Shown here: one piece after another, positions 1 through 6,900 of the stretch
How the letters are laid out: each line of letters begins with the position of its first letter
How positions within the stretch are numbered: position 1 is the stretch's first letter
Origin: Bacilli bacterium
Lineage (GTDB): Bacteria; Bacillota_I; Bacilli_A; RF39; UBA660
Length of the DNA: 17,496 nt
Direction of reading: 5' to 3'
NCBI GenBank assembly: GCA_016296435.1
Contig: JAEDJI010000015.1
Coordinates: 1-17,496, forward strand
Position numbers and translations under genes: made by a program
Notes under the pieces: generated by a model
The model's input: only the letters and a program-made list of their open reading frames with translations
Database searches by the model: none
What the model was told of the DNA's origin: nothing

Positions 1-27
1 AAAGCAGGAGTTCGTTGGTAAAAAATA

Positions 28-56
28 TTGACACTAAAACATTTTTGTGCTATTAT
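28..56 (+). promoter_or_regulatory. sigma-A promoter for secE-nusG
   Basis: The -35 box is TTGACA (28-33) and the -10 box is TATTAT (51-56), with a 17-base spacer, so this is close to the housekeeping consensus. Transcription should begin near 62-64, leaving a leader of about 55 bases before secE. A 13-of-15 inverted repeat has one arm inside the spacer (36-50) and the other just after the predicted start (66-80), so the -10 box lies in the centre of a dyad. This promoter also shows that any translation start upstream of it is not used for SecE. Confidence 0.8.
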
Positions 57-80
57 TTAGTTGAAGCACGAAAGTGTTTT
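36..80 (+). repeat. inverted repeat centred on the secE -10 box
   Basis: The left arm (36-50) and right arm (66-80) are reverse complements at 13 of 15 positions, and 15 bases lie between them. The right arm is itself a small hairpin in the RNA: 64-69 pairs with 74-79 around a GAAA tetraloop (70-73). The dyad geometry suits a repressor operator. The RNA hairpin alone suits a 5' stabilising structure. The sequence does not decide between these. Confidence 0.5.
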
Positions 81-116
81 TATTTTGGAATAAAACATAT
101 AATTAAGAGGTGGAAT

Positions 117-281
117 ATGAAAGCGTTAAAAAATGTAAGAAGTGAAATGTCTAAAGTAAAATGGCCAGATAAAAAATATATGGTTAAATATTCAGTTGCA
201 TGCTTTGGTATGACAATATTTTTAGCTTTATATTTTTATGGTTTAAATGTTTTGATGGCATTTTTGAAAGGATTAAGATAG
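117..281 (+). CDS. secE: SecE, preprotein translocase subunit
   Basis: SecE is the small clamp subunit that holds SecY together in the SecYEG protein-export channel of the cytoplasmic membrane. The product has 54 residues, typical of the short single-span Gram-positive form. It has an amphipathic N-terminal helix with the family pattern of Glu-Met-x-Lys-Val-x-Trp-Pro near residues 10-18, then one hydrophobic membrane segment at about residues 27-49. The start is the ATG at 117, preceded by AGAGGTGG (106-113). The reading frame stays open upstream to a TTG at 15, but that codon lies before the promoter and the extra residues do not resemble SecE. nusG begins one base after the stop codon, the universal secE-nusG pairing. 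Confidence 0.93.
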   Translation: MKALKNVRSEMSKVKWPDKKYMVKYSVACFGMTIFLALYFYGLNVLMAFLKGLR

Positions 282-282
282 T

Positions 283-816
283 ATGGATAAAAAGTGGTAT
301 GTTGTTAACACTTATTCTGGACATGAAAAAAAGGTTCAAGAAAAGTTGCTTATGAGAGCTTCTTCAATGGGAATGGAAGATTATATTTTTAGAGTAATTA
401 TTCCAGAACAAACAGAAGTTGAAGTTAAAGATGGAGTTACTAAAGAAAAAACTAAAAAGTTATTTCCAGGATATGTTCTTGTTGAGATGATTATGACTGA
501 TGAAGCTTGGTTTGTTGTGCGAAATACTCCAGGTGTTACAGGGTTTATAGGATCAAGTGGTAAGGGTGCTAAACCTACTCCTTTACAACCATATGAAGTT
601 GACAAAATACTTAATAATATGGGCATGTCAAGACTTGAAGTTTCTACTGATTTAGCAGTTGGCGAACTTGTTAAAGTTACATCTGGTCCATTTGCAGGAA
701 TGGAAGGAAAAATAGAATCTTTAGATTTGCCTAATCAAGTTCTTACTGTTTTACTTGATTTGTTTGGACAAGAAACTTCGGTAGAAGTTGAAATATCTCA
801 AATAGAAAAAGCATAA
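283..816 (+). CDS. nusG: Transcription termination/antitermination factor NusG
   Basis: NusG binds the RNA polymerase clamp and modulates pausing, Rho action and transcription-translation coupling. The product has 177 residues, the usual compact bacterial length. The N-terminal NGN domain (about 1-105) starts with the conserved WYVVNTYSGHE and contains LFPGYVLVEM near residues 61-70. The C-terminal KOW domain (about 125-177) shows GELVKVTSGPFAGMEGKIE. There is no extra domain insertion. It is translated from the secE message: its ATG lies one base after the secE stop and its ribosome binding site (about 266-272) is inside secE. The next gene has its own promoter just downstream, so secE-nusG can be a two-gene unit with read-through. 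Confidence 0.96.
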   Translation: MDKKWYVVNTYSGHEKKVQEKLLMRASSMGMEDYIFRVIIPEQTEVEVKDGVTKEKTKKLFPGYVLVEMIMTDEAWFVVRNTPGVTGFIGSSGKGAKPTPLQPYEVDKILNNMGMSRLEVSTDLAVGELVKVTSGPFAGMEGKIESLDLPNQVLTVLLDLFGQETSVEVEISQIEKA

Positions 817-821
817 AATAC

Positions 822-850
822 TTGCATTTTTTCTAATTTAATGATATTAT
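822..850 (+). promoter_or_regulatory. sigma-A promoter for rplK
   Basis: TTGCAT (822-827) and TATTAT (845-850) are separated by 17 bases, immediately after the nusG stop codon. The predicted start near 857 gives a leader of about 100 bases before rplK. No terminator precedes it, so secE-nusG transcripts may also read into rplK. Confidence 0.7.
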
Positions 851-856
851 TTAGAC

Positions 857-956
857 GCTATATATTTTTTTAAATATATATTTAAGTGGGAGGCATTTAG
901 CTATTTGCGGTCGTGCTATTAAGACCACTCGCGAATTAACAAAAAATATGGAGGTG
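857..956 (+). promoter_or_regulatory. rplK leader with candidate L1-binding site
   Basis: The leader starts with an all-A/U hairpin (859-867 with 872-880, U4 loop). A larger fold follows: AGTGG (885-889) pairs with CCACT (925-929), with GTGGGAGG at 886-893 and an inner TAGC/GCTA helix (898-901 with 915-918). The GTGGGAGG...ACCAC signature recurs before rplA and resembles the L1 target found in L11-L1 operon leaders, where L1 binds mRNA that imitates its 23S rRNA site and represses translation. An alternative pairing of 909-912 with 923-926 competes with the outer helix. The role is inferred from position and motif. Confidence 0.6.
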
Positions 957-962
957 TTTTTC

Positions 963-1388
963 GTGGCAAAAGAAGTTGCAAGAAAAGTTAAATTACAAAT
1001 TGCTGCAGGGAAGGCTACACCAGCTCCACCAGTTGGTACAGTTTTAGGTCCTACAGGAATTAATTTAAGTGAATTTTGTACAAAGTACAATGATGCTACA
1101 AGAGAAAAAATGGGAGATGTATTACCAGTTGAAATATCTATTTATGATGATAGAACATTTGATTTTGTAATTAAGACTCCACCTGCTGCTTTCTTAATTA
1201 AAAAGTATGCTAAGGTTCAAAAAGGCTCTGTTAAGGGTTCTAAAGAAGTTGTTGGTACTTTAACAAAAGAACAATTAAAAGAAATTGCTGAAATTAAATT
1301 ACCTGATTTAAATGCTTACTCTGTTGAAGAAGCAATGAAGATCATTGAAGGTACTGCTAAGAATATGGGAATAACTATAGCAGAATAA
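963..1388 (+). CDS. rplK: Large ribosomal subunit protein L11
   Basis: L11 binds the GTPase-associated centre of 23S rRNA together with the L10-L12 stalk and is needed for factor-dependent GTP hydrolysis and the stringent response. The product has 141 residues, the normal length. The N-terminal domain carries the proline-rich thiostrepton-region motif TPAPPVG, and the C-terminal RNA-binding domain includes LPDLNAYSVEEAMKIIEGTA. The segment usually reading LGQAGVN is LGPTGIN here, a mild variant. The start is GTG at 963, spaced correctly after GGAGGTG (950-956). An in-frame ATG at 948 overlaps that ribosome binding site and would add five non-conserved residues. It has its own promoter and leader. 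Confidence 0.95.
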   Translation: MAKEVARKVKLQIAAGKATPAPPVGTVLGPTGINLSEFCTKYNDATREKMGDVLPVEISIYDDRTFDFVIKTPPAAFLIKKYAKVQKGSVKGSKEVVGTLTKEQLKEIAEIKLPDLNAYSVEEAMKIIEGTAKNMGITIAE

Positions 1389-1405
1389 ATAAATTAGTTA
1401 TTATA

Positions 1406-1456
1406 CATAGGGTTACCCTATGTGGGAGGTAAAACCGCAATTACCACATAAGGAGG
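1406..1456 (+). promoter_or_regulatory. rplA leader: two mutually exclusive hairpins, candidate L1 site
   Basis: Hairpin A pairs CATAGGG (1406-1412) with CCCTATG (1416-1422) around a three-base loop. Hairpin B pairs TATGTGG (1419-1425) with CCACATA (1444-1450), and its 3' arm abuts the rplA ribosome binding site AGGAGG (1451-1456). The two share bases 1419-1422, so only one can form fully. Hairpin B contains GTGGGAGG (1422-1429) and ACCAC (1443-1447), the same signature as in the rplK leader. The likely role is L1 repression of rplA translation, inferred from sequence. Confidence 0.65.
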
Positions 1457-1464
1457 TTAAAACA

Positions 1465-2163
1465 ATGAAAAATAGAGGAAAAAATTATAAAACTCTAGTT
1501 GCAAAAGTTGAAAAAGGAAAACTTTATACTAGTGAAGATGCTATTTCATTAGTTAAAGAACTTGCTAATACTAAGTTTGATGCAACAATTGAAGTTGCAA
1601 TGAATCTTAACTTAGATGTTAAAAAGGCTGATCAACAATTAAGGGGTGCTATCACTTTACCAAAAGGTACTGGTAAAACTTGTAGAGTATTAGTTCTTGC
1701 TAAGGGTGATCATGCTAAAGAGGCAGTTGAAGCTGGTGCTGATTATGTTGGAGATACTGATATGATTGAAAAGATTCAAAAAGAAAATTGGTTTTTATTT
1801 GATACAATTATAGCTACTCCTGATATGATGCCTCAACTTGGTAAATTAGGTAAGGTTTTAGGACCAAAAGGTTTAATGCCAAATCCTAAGACTGGTACAG
1901 TTACTAATAATGTTAAGCAAGCTGTACTTGAAGCTAAGGCAGGTAGAGTTGAATATAGAACAGATAGTTATGGAAATGTTCATGGAGTAATAGGTAAGGC
2001 TTCATTTAGTAATGAAGATTTAGTTGAAAACTTAAATGCGTTTGTTAAGACTATTTTAAGGGCTAAGCCTCAAACTGCTAAAGGAACTTATGTAAAATCT
2101 ATTAGTGTTTCTGCTACTATGAGTCCATCTGTAAGAATTGATCAAAATAGTTTTGACAATTAG
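1465..2163 (+). CDS. rplA: Large ribosomal subunit protein L1
   Basis: L1 forms the mobile stalk at the ribosomal E site, binds 23S rRNA helices 76-78 and, in many bacteria, represses its own mRNA. The product has 232 residues, matching the family. Domain I is split between the N- and C-terminal thirds and domain II lies between. The L1 signature, including [16 protein letters not shown], lies near residues 130-145. The start is the ATG at 1465 after AGGAGG (1451-1456). The frame is open back to an ATG at 1420, but that codon lies inside the leader hairpin and would add 15 non-conserved residues. No separate rplA promoter was found, so it probably shares the rplK transcript. The next promoter's -35 box overlaps its 3' end. 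Confidence 0.95.
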   Translation: MKNRGKNYKTLVAKVEKGKLYTSEDAISLVKELANTKFDATIEVAMNLNLDVKKADQQLRGAITLPKGTGKTCRVLVLAKGDHAKEAVEAGADYVGDTDMIEKIQKENWFLFDTIIATPDMMPQLGKLGKVLGPKGLMPNPKTGTVTNNVKQAVLEAKAGRVEYRTDSYGNVHGVIGKASFSNEDLVENLNAFVKTILRAKPQTAKGTYVKSISVSATMSPSVRIDQNSFDN

Positions 2164-2181
2164 TATAGAATAGTGTATAAT
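2153..2181 (+). promoter_or_regulatory. consensus sigma-A promoter for rplJ-rplL
   Basis: TTGACA (2153-2158) and TATAAT (2176-2181) match the sigma-A consensus at all 12 positions, with a 17-base spacer. The -35 box lies in the last codons of rplA and the spacer includes its TAG stop. It should be one of the strongest promoters here, fitting the need for several L7/L12 copies per ribosome. Confidence 0.88.
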
Positions 2182-2200
2182 ATTATTGAATTTGATTTTT

Positions 2201-2296
2201 AAGTGCCAAAGACAGTAGGTGTTGATGTAAATCCTACCGAGGACTTTTATAAAGTATCTAGAGTCTTTGTGTATGAAGACTCTTTTATTTAGGCAC
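2201..2296 (+). promoter_or_regulatory. L10 ribosomal protein leader RNA
   Basis: This matches the known Firmicute L10 leader. The core is CCAAAGACAGTAGG (2206-2219) with CCTACCGAGG (2233-2242), where GTAGG/CCTAC forms the helix next to a kink-turn-like internal loop. An outer helix pairs 2201-2207 with 2241-2246 around one bulged G. A downstream terminator hairpin (2261-2290) precedes rplJ. CAAAGAC (2207-2213) is exactly complementary to GTCTTTG (2263-2269), which would block the terminator. GTGCC (2203-2207) and GGCAC (2292-2296) can close the whole element. In the family, the L10-L12 complex binds the leader and causes premature termination. The alternative pairings are read from this sequence. 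Confidence 0.85.
2261..2290 (+). terminator. attenuator terminator in the L10 leader
   Basis: GAGTCTT (2261-2267) pairs perfectly with AAGACTC (2276-2282) around an eight-base loop, followed by TTTTATTT (2283-2290). It lies 30 bases before the rplJ ATG, so it must act conditionally. Its 5' arm overlaps the antiterminator pairing partner at 2263-2269. Confidence 0.8.
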
Positions 2297-2320
2297 GTAA
2301 ATATAATAAGGAGGTGTCTT

Positions 2321-2812
2321 ATGCCAAGTGTTAAAGTTTTAGAAATGAAACAGGGAATTGTATCTGAAATTAAAGATAAGTTAAATAGTAGTAAATCATT
2401 TGTATTATTTGATTATCGTGGTATGACTGATAATGATACTAAAGATTTAAGAATTAAGCTTAGAGAAAATGATTCAGATTACAAAGTTTATAAAAACACA
2501 TTACTAAAAATTGCTCTTAAGGATTTGAATATTGACTTAGACAGTTACTTGGAAGGGCCTACTGCTATTGCTTTTTCAAATGATGATATAGCAGCAATAA
2601 AAGTACTTAGTGAATGTTCTAAAAACAATAGTGCTTTAGTACTAAAAGCAGGTATGGTTGAAGGTAATGTGGCAGATAAGGATAAACTAGACGAATTTGC
2701 TAAGATTCCATCACGTGAAGGATTATATACAATGCTTGCTGGTGGTATGATTCAAATTGTTAAAGATTTATCTATTGCTTTAAATCTTTATACAGAACAA
2801 AAAGAAAATTAA
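2321..2812 (+). CDS. rplJ: Large ribosomal subunit protein L10
   Basis: L10 anchors L7/L12 dimers to the ribosome, forming the stalk that recruits translation GTPases. The product has 163 residues, slightly short of but within the family range. The N-terminal rRNA-binding domain contains FVLFDYRGMT (about 27-36) and a YKVYKNTLLKIAL segment (about 54-66). The C-terminal helix after about residue 130 is the L7/L12 docking region. The start is the ATG at 2321 after AAGGAGGTG (2308-2316). In-frame codons upstream at 2267 lie in the attenuator loop and would not be used. It is co-transcribed with rplL under the L10 leader, a feedback loop on its own product. Confidence 0.94.
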   Translation: MPSVKVLEMKQGIVSEIKDKLNSSKSFVLFDYRGMTDNDTKDLRIKLRENDSDYKVYKNTLLKIALKDLNIDLDSYLEGPTAIAFSNDDIAAIKVLSECSKNNSALVLKAGMVEGNVADKDKLDEFAKIPSREGLYTMLAGGMIQIVKDLSIALNLYTEQKEN

Positions 2813-2846
2813 TAATTAATAAATTGAAATAAGGGAGGAAAATATT

Positions 2847-3212
2847 ATGGCAAAAATAACAAAAGAAGAATTTATTAGCTCTTTAAAAGAAATGACATTG
2901 TTAGAAGTAAAGGAATTAGTTGATGCAATGAAAGAAGAATTTGGTGTTGATCCAAGTGCTGTTGCAGTATCTGCAGCTCCTTCAGCAACAGTTGAAGAAG
3001 GACCATCTACATTAACTGTAGTTCTTAAAAATGCTGGTGCAGCAAAAATTAATGTCATTAAAATAATCAGAGAAGTTACTGGTTTAGGATTAAAAGAAGC
3101 TAAAGATATCGCTGATGCAGGTGGAAATGTTAAGGAAAATATTCCTGCTGAAGAAGCTAATGAATTAAAAGCTAGATTAGAAGAAGCTGGCGCTGAAATT
3201 GAATTAAAATAA
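2847..3212 (+). CDS. rplL: Large ribosomal subunit protein L7/L12
   Basis: L7/L12 is the multicopy acidic stalk protein that contacts EF-Tu, EF-G, IF2 and release factors. The product has 121 residues, the standard size. The N-terminal dimerisation helices (about 1-32) are followed by a short Ala/Ser/Pro-rich hinge (about 36-50). The C-terminal factor-binding domain (about 52-121) carries the conserved VIKIIREVTGLGLKEAKDI and ends in EELKARLEEAGAE-like sequence. The start is the ATG at 2847 after GGGAGG (2832-2837), 34 bases after rplJ. A terminator follows directly, so the strongly expressed stalk pair is separated from the methyltransferase downstream. Confidence 0.96.
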   Translation: MAKITKEEFISSLKEMTLLEVKELVDAMKEEFGVDPSAVAVSAAPSATVEEGPSTLTVVLKNAGAAKINVIKIIREVTGLGLKEAKDIADAGGNVKENIPAEEANELKARLEEAGAEIELK

Positions 3213-3223
3213 TTGATTGATTT

Positions 3224-3250
3224 AAAGCCTGTTTTTGTAATGGGCTTTTT
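3224..3250 (+). terminator. intrinsic terminator after rplL
   Basis: AAAGCCT (3224-3230) pairs with GGGCTTT (3242-3248), including one G-U pair, around an 11-base loop. Only two T residues remain after the stem before a G, so the tract is short and some read-through into the methyltransferase gene is likely. No separate promoter for that gene was seen, consistent with read-through supply. Confidence 0.65.
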
Positions 3251-3271
3251 GTCGTATAAAAGGGAGGAAAA

Positions 3272-3856
3272 ATGACTCACTATTTTACTAATGATAATAT
3301 TGAAAGTAATATAAAAGAAATATTGGTAAAAGTTAAAGATAATACTTTTAGTTTTTATACTGATAATGGAGTGTTTTCTAAACGTGGTCTTGATTTTGGC
3401 AGTAGGAGTTTGATTGATACTGTTCTTGATATGGATATACACGGAAATGTTTTGGATATTGGTTGTGGCTATGGTGTTATTGGGATCATTTTATCTTCTT
3501 TTTTTCATGGCAATTATGATTTAGTTGATGTTAATAAGAGAGCTATTCATCTTGCAAAGATGAATGTATCTAAGAATAAAGTTGTTGCTAATGTTTTTTA
3601 TAGTGATATTTATTCTGATATTACTAAAAAATATGATTTTATTATTACTAACCCACCTATAAGAGTAGGAAAGGATATTTTGTATAAATTTTTATTTGGT
3701 GCTAAAGATTATTTAGTTCTTGGTGGTTCTTTAATATTTGTTATTAATAAAGATCAAGGTGCTAAAAGCGTAATTAAAGATTTGTCTTTAGTAGGCAAAG
3801 TAGAGATTTTAAATAGAAATAAAGGTTTTTTTGTAATTAAATGTATTTTTAATTGA
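3272..3856 (+). CDS. ybxB: YbxB/RsmC-like class I SAM-dependent methyltransferase
   Basis: This is a small Rossmann-fold methyltransferase of the RsmC-like group, whose characterised members methylate the exocyclic amine of guanine in rRNA. The target of the Firmicute rplL-rpoB member is not certain. The product has 194 residues. Motif I is LDIGCGYGVIG (61-71), the acidic motif II residue is in VDVN (85-88), and the catalytic NPPI motif is at 127-130, as in N2-guanine methyltransferases. It has a single domain, unlike the duplicated E. coli RsmC. The start is the ATG at 3272 after AAAAGGGAGG. It ends in TGA, proof that TGA is a stop here, and that stop codon lies inside the rpoB promoter's -35 box. 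Its position between rplL and rpoB matches B. subtilis ybxB. Confidence 0.85.
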   Translation: MTHYFTNDNIESNIKEILVKVKDNTFSFYTDNGVFSKRGLDFGSRSLIDTVLDMDIHGNVLDIGCGYGVIGIILSSFFHGNYDLVDVNKRAIHLAKMNVSKNKVVANVFYSDIYSDITKKYDFIITNPPIRVGKDILYKFLFGAKDYLVLGGSLIFVINKDQGAKSVIKDLSLVGKVEILNRNKGFFVIKCIFN

Positions 3857-3881
3857 CAAATTGACTAAATTGTGGTAATAA
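3853..3881 (+). promoter_or_regulatory. extended -10 promoter for rpoB-rpoC
   Basis: TTGACA (3853-3858) and TAATAA (3876-3881) are 17 bases apart, with TG at 3873-3874 making an extended -10 element. The -35 box contains the stop codon of the preceding methyltransferase gene. The leader that follows holds an eight-pair hairpin (3894-3901 with 3908-3915, one G-U pair, six-base loop) upstream of the rpoB ribosome binding site. No terminator-like T tract follows that hairpin. Confidence 0.65.
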
Positions 3882-3952
3882 TATAAGTTGGTTATTTGTC
3901 TATTTGGAGACAGATTGTTGTTTTAAAAATTTGAAAGTAGGGGTGATTTTTT

Positions 3953-6900
3953 GTGGCATTTAAAGTAGTAAGCTGTGGTGACCATAGAAAAAGAAGAAAT
4001 TTTTCCAAAATAAAAAATACTTATGAATTAAGTGATTTATTGGAAATACAAAAGAAATCATATAATTGGTTTATTGAAAAAGGTATTGAAGAAGTATTCG
4101 ATGATTTATTCCCCGTAGAAAACTTTGCTGGTACATTATCATTAGAATTTGGTGATTATCATTTTGATGAACCTAGATATTCTATTAAGGAATGTAAAGA
4201 AAGGTATGCTACATATGCAGCTCCTTTAAAGGTTGATGTAAGACTTTTTAATAATGAAACTGGTGAAGTAAAAGAACAAGAAATTTTCTTGGGTGATATG
4301 CCACTTATGACTGATAGTGGTACTTTTGTCATAAATGGTGCTGAACGTGTAATAGTTTCACAACTTGTTAGATCTCCTTCAGTTTATTTTAATAAGGAAT
4401 TGGATAAGAATGGTAGAATTTTAATTACATCGCAAATTATACCGACTCGTGGTACTTGGTTGGAGTTTGAAACTGATGCTAGGGATATTTTATATGTACG
4501 TATTGATAGAACTAGAAAAGTTCCTTTAACTACATTGCTTCGTGCATTTGGATTGTCTAGTGATGATGATATTATTAAGGTGTTTGGAGATAGTGATTTT
4601 CTTGAAAATACTATTGCTAAAGATTCTACAAGAAATACTGATGAGGCTTTAATTGAAATATATGAAAAGTTAAGACCAGGTGAACCTGCTACTCTTGATA
4701 GCTCTAAAAATCAAATTATAACTAGGTTTTTTGATGAATTTAGATATGATTTAGCTAAGGTTGGTAGATATAAGTTTAATATTAAGTTAAATGTATTAGA
4801 CAGAATACTTAATCAAACTTTAGCAGAAGATATTAAAGTTAATGGTGAAGTTGTTGTTCCTAAAAATACGGTTGTTACTAAGGAAGTTTTTGAAGTATTG
4901 AAACCAATATTTGAAAATGGTTATGGTATTAAGGAAGTTAAGATTAATGATGAGTTGGATACTTATAATAAAGTACAAATGGTTAAGATTTATAAACCTG
5001 GTACTAAAAAGAAATTAGTGGTTATTGGTAATGATCAAAGCATTAATTCTAAAAGATTAACTATTTCTGATGTTTATGCATCTTGCTCATATTACTTAAA
5101 TTTACTTGATGGTGTTGGTAATTTTGATGAGATTGATCACTTAGGAAATAGGAGAATTCGTCAAGTAGGAGAACTTTTACAAAATCAATTTAGAGTAGGT
5201 GTTACTCGTATGGAAAGGGTTATTCGTGAAAGAATGACTACTCAAGATATCAATGAAGTAACTCCAAAAACTCTTATTAATATTAGACCTATTACTGCTA
5301 TACTAAAGGAATTCTTTGGTAGTTCACAATTATCACAATTTATGGATCAAATAAATCCAATAGCAGAATTAACTCATAAGAGACGTCTTTCTGCTTTAGG
5401 CCCTGGTGGACTTTCTAGAGATAGAGCAGGAATGGATGTGCGTGACGTTAATGAATCGCATTATGGTAGAATTTGTCCGATTGAATCTCCAGAAGGACCT
5501 AATATTGGACTTATTACAACTTTGGCTAGTTATGCTAAGATTGATGATTATGGATTTATTATGACTCCATATCGTAAAGTTGTAGATAGTGTTATTACTG
5601 ATGAAGTAAGATATTTTACTGCTGATGAAGAAGGAGATTTGGTTATATCTCAGTCTACAGTGTTAACAGATGAAAATAATAAAATTATAGATGAGTCAGT
5701 AGCTGCTCGTTATCATGGCGAAAATATTCTGACTACTCCAGATAAAGTTGATTATATTGATGTTTCACCTCAACAAGTTGTATCTATTACAACAAGTTGT
5801 ATTCCGTTCTTGGAACATGATGATGCTACTCGAGCACTTATGGGTTCAAACATGCAACGTCAAGCTGTGCCACTTCTTCGTCCTGAGGCTCCGTTTGTAG
5901 GGACTGGTGTTGAATATATTGCTGCAAGAGATTCTGGATCAACAATTGTTGCTAAGGCAGATGGTGTTGTCACATATGTTGATGGTAGAAAAGTTGTTGT
6001 TAAGAATAAGGGTGGAGTAGATGAGTATTATTTAACTGATTTTACTGCATCTAACCAAGGAACTTGTTTTCATCATAGACCAATTGTAAAAGTTGGAGAT
6101 AAAGTAAAACGTGGTGTTACTATTTTAGCGGATGGACCTTCTTGTGATAAGGGTGAACTTGCTCTTGGTAAGAATGTTACTGTAGCGTTCATGTTATTTA
6201 ATGGTTATAACTATGAAGATGCTGTTATATTGAATGAAAAACTAGTAAAAGAAGATGCTTATACTTCAATTCATATTGAAGATTATGAAATGCCATGTCG
6301 TGATACTAAACTTGGTCCTGAAGAAATTACAAGAGATATTCCAAATGTTAGTGAAGAGGCTCGTAAAAATCTTGATGCTGATGGTATTATTAGAATTGGT
6401 ACTGAAGTAAAAGAAGGAGATATTCTAGTAGGTAAAGTTACTCCAAAGGGAATGGCAGAACTTACTTCTGAAGAAAAATTGCTTCATGCTATTTTTGGAG
6501 AAAAAACTCGTGAAGTAAGAGATACCTCTTTACGTGTTCCACATGGTGGTGATGGTATTGTTCATGATGTTAAAGTGTTTACTAAGAAGAATAATGATGA
6601 ACTTGCTTCAGGTGTTTCTAAATTGGTACGTGTTTATATTGTTCAAAAACGTAAGATTCAAGTTGGGGATAAAATGTCAGGTCGTCATGGTAATAAAGGA
6701 GTTATCTCATTAATATTACCTGAAGAAGATATGCCATATTTACCAGATGGTACTCCAGTTGATATAATGCTTAATCCTCTTGGTGTTCCATCACGTATGA
6801 ATATTGGACAAGTACTTGAATTACATCTTGGTATGGCTTGTAAAAAGCTTGGTGTTCATGTTGCTACTCCAGTATTTGATGGTGCTAAAGAAGAAGATGT

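Noticed and set aside
1..21. Open frame reading KAGVRW then TAA at the left edge, possibly the end of an upstream gene.
   Set aside because: Six codons are too few to support a gene, and the residues do not match the C-terminus of L33 (rpmG), the usual upstream neighbour. No tRNA fold could be completed either.
859..880. A/U-only hairpin at the start of the rplK leader, considered as a nusG terminator.
   Set aside because: It has no G-C pairs and lies downstream of the rplK -10 box, so it is more likely a leader element or a by-product of AT-rich sequence.
1389..1464. Possible separate rplA promoter, with TATTAT at 1399-1404.
   Set aside because: At 17-base spacing the -35 position reads TATAGC, with no TG extension. 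The region is better explained as a leader RNA on the rplK transcript.
2816..3442. Long minus-strand open frame across rplL and the methyltransferase start.
   Set aside because: It is antisense to two well-identified genes and its translation is rich in Ser, Ile, Phe and Asn without any family signature: a shadow of low-complexity AT-rich coding.
3894..3915. Hairpin in the rpoB leader, considered as an attenuator.
   Set aside because: No T tract follows and no competing structure is apparent, so termination at this point is not supported.
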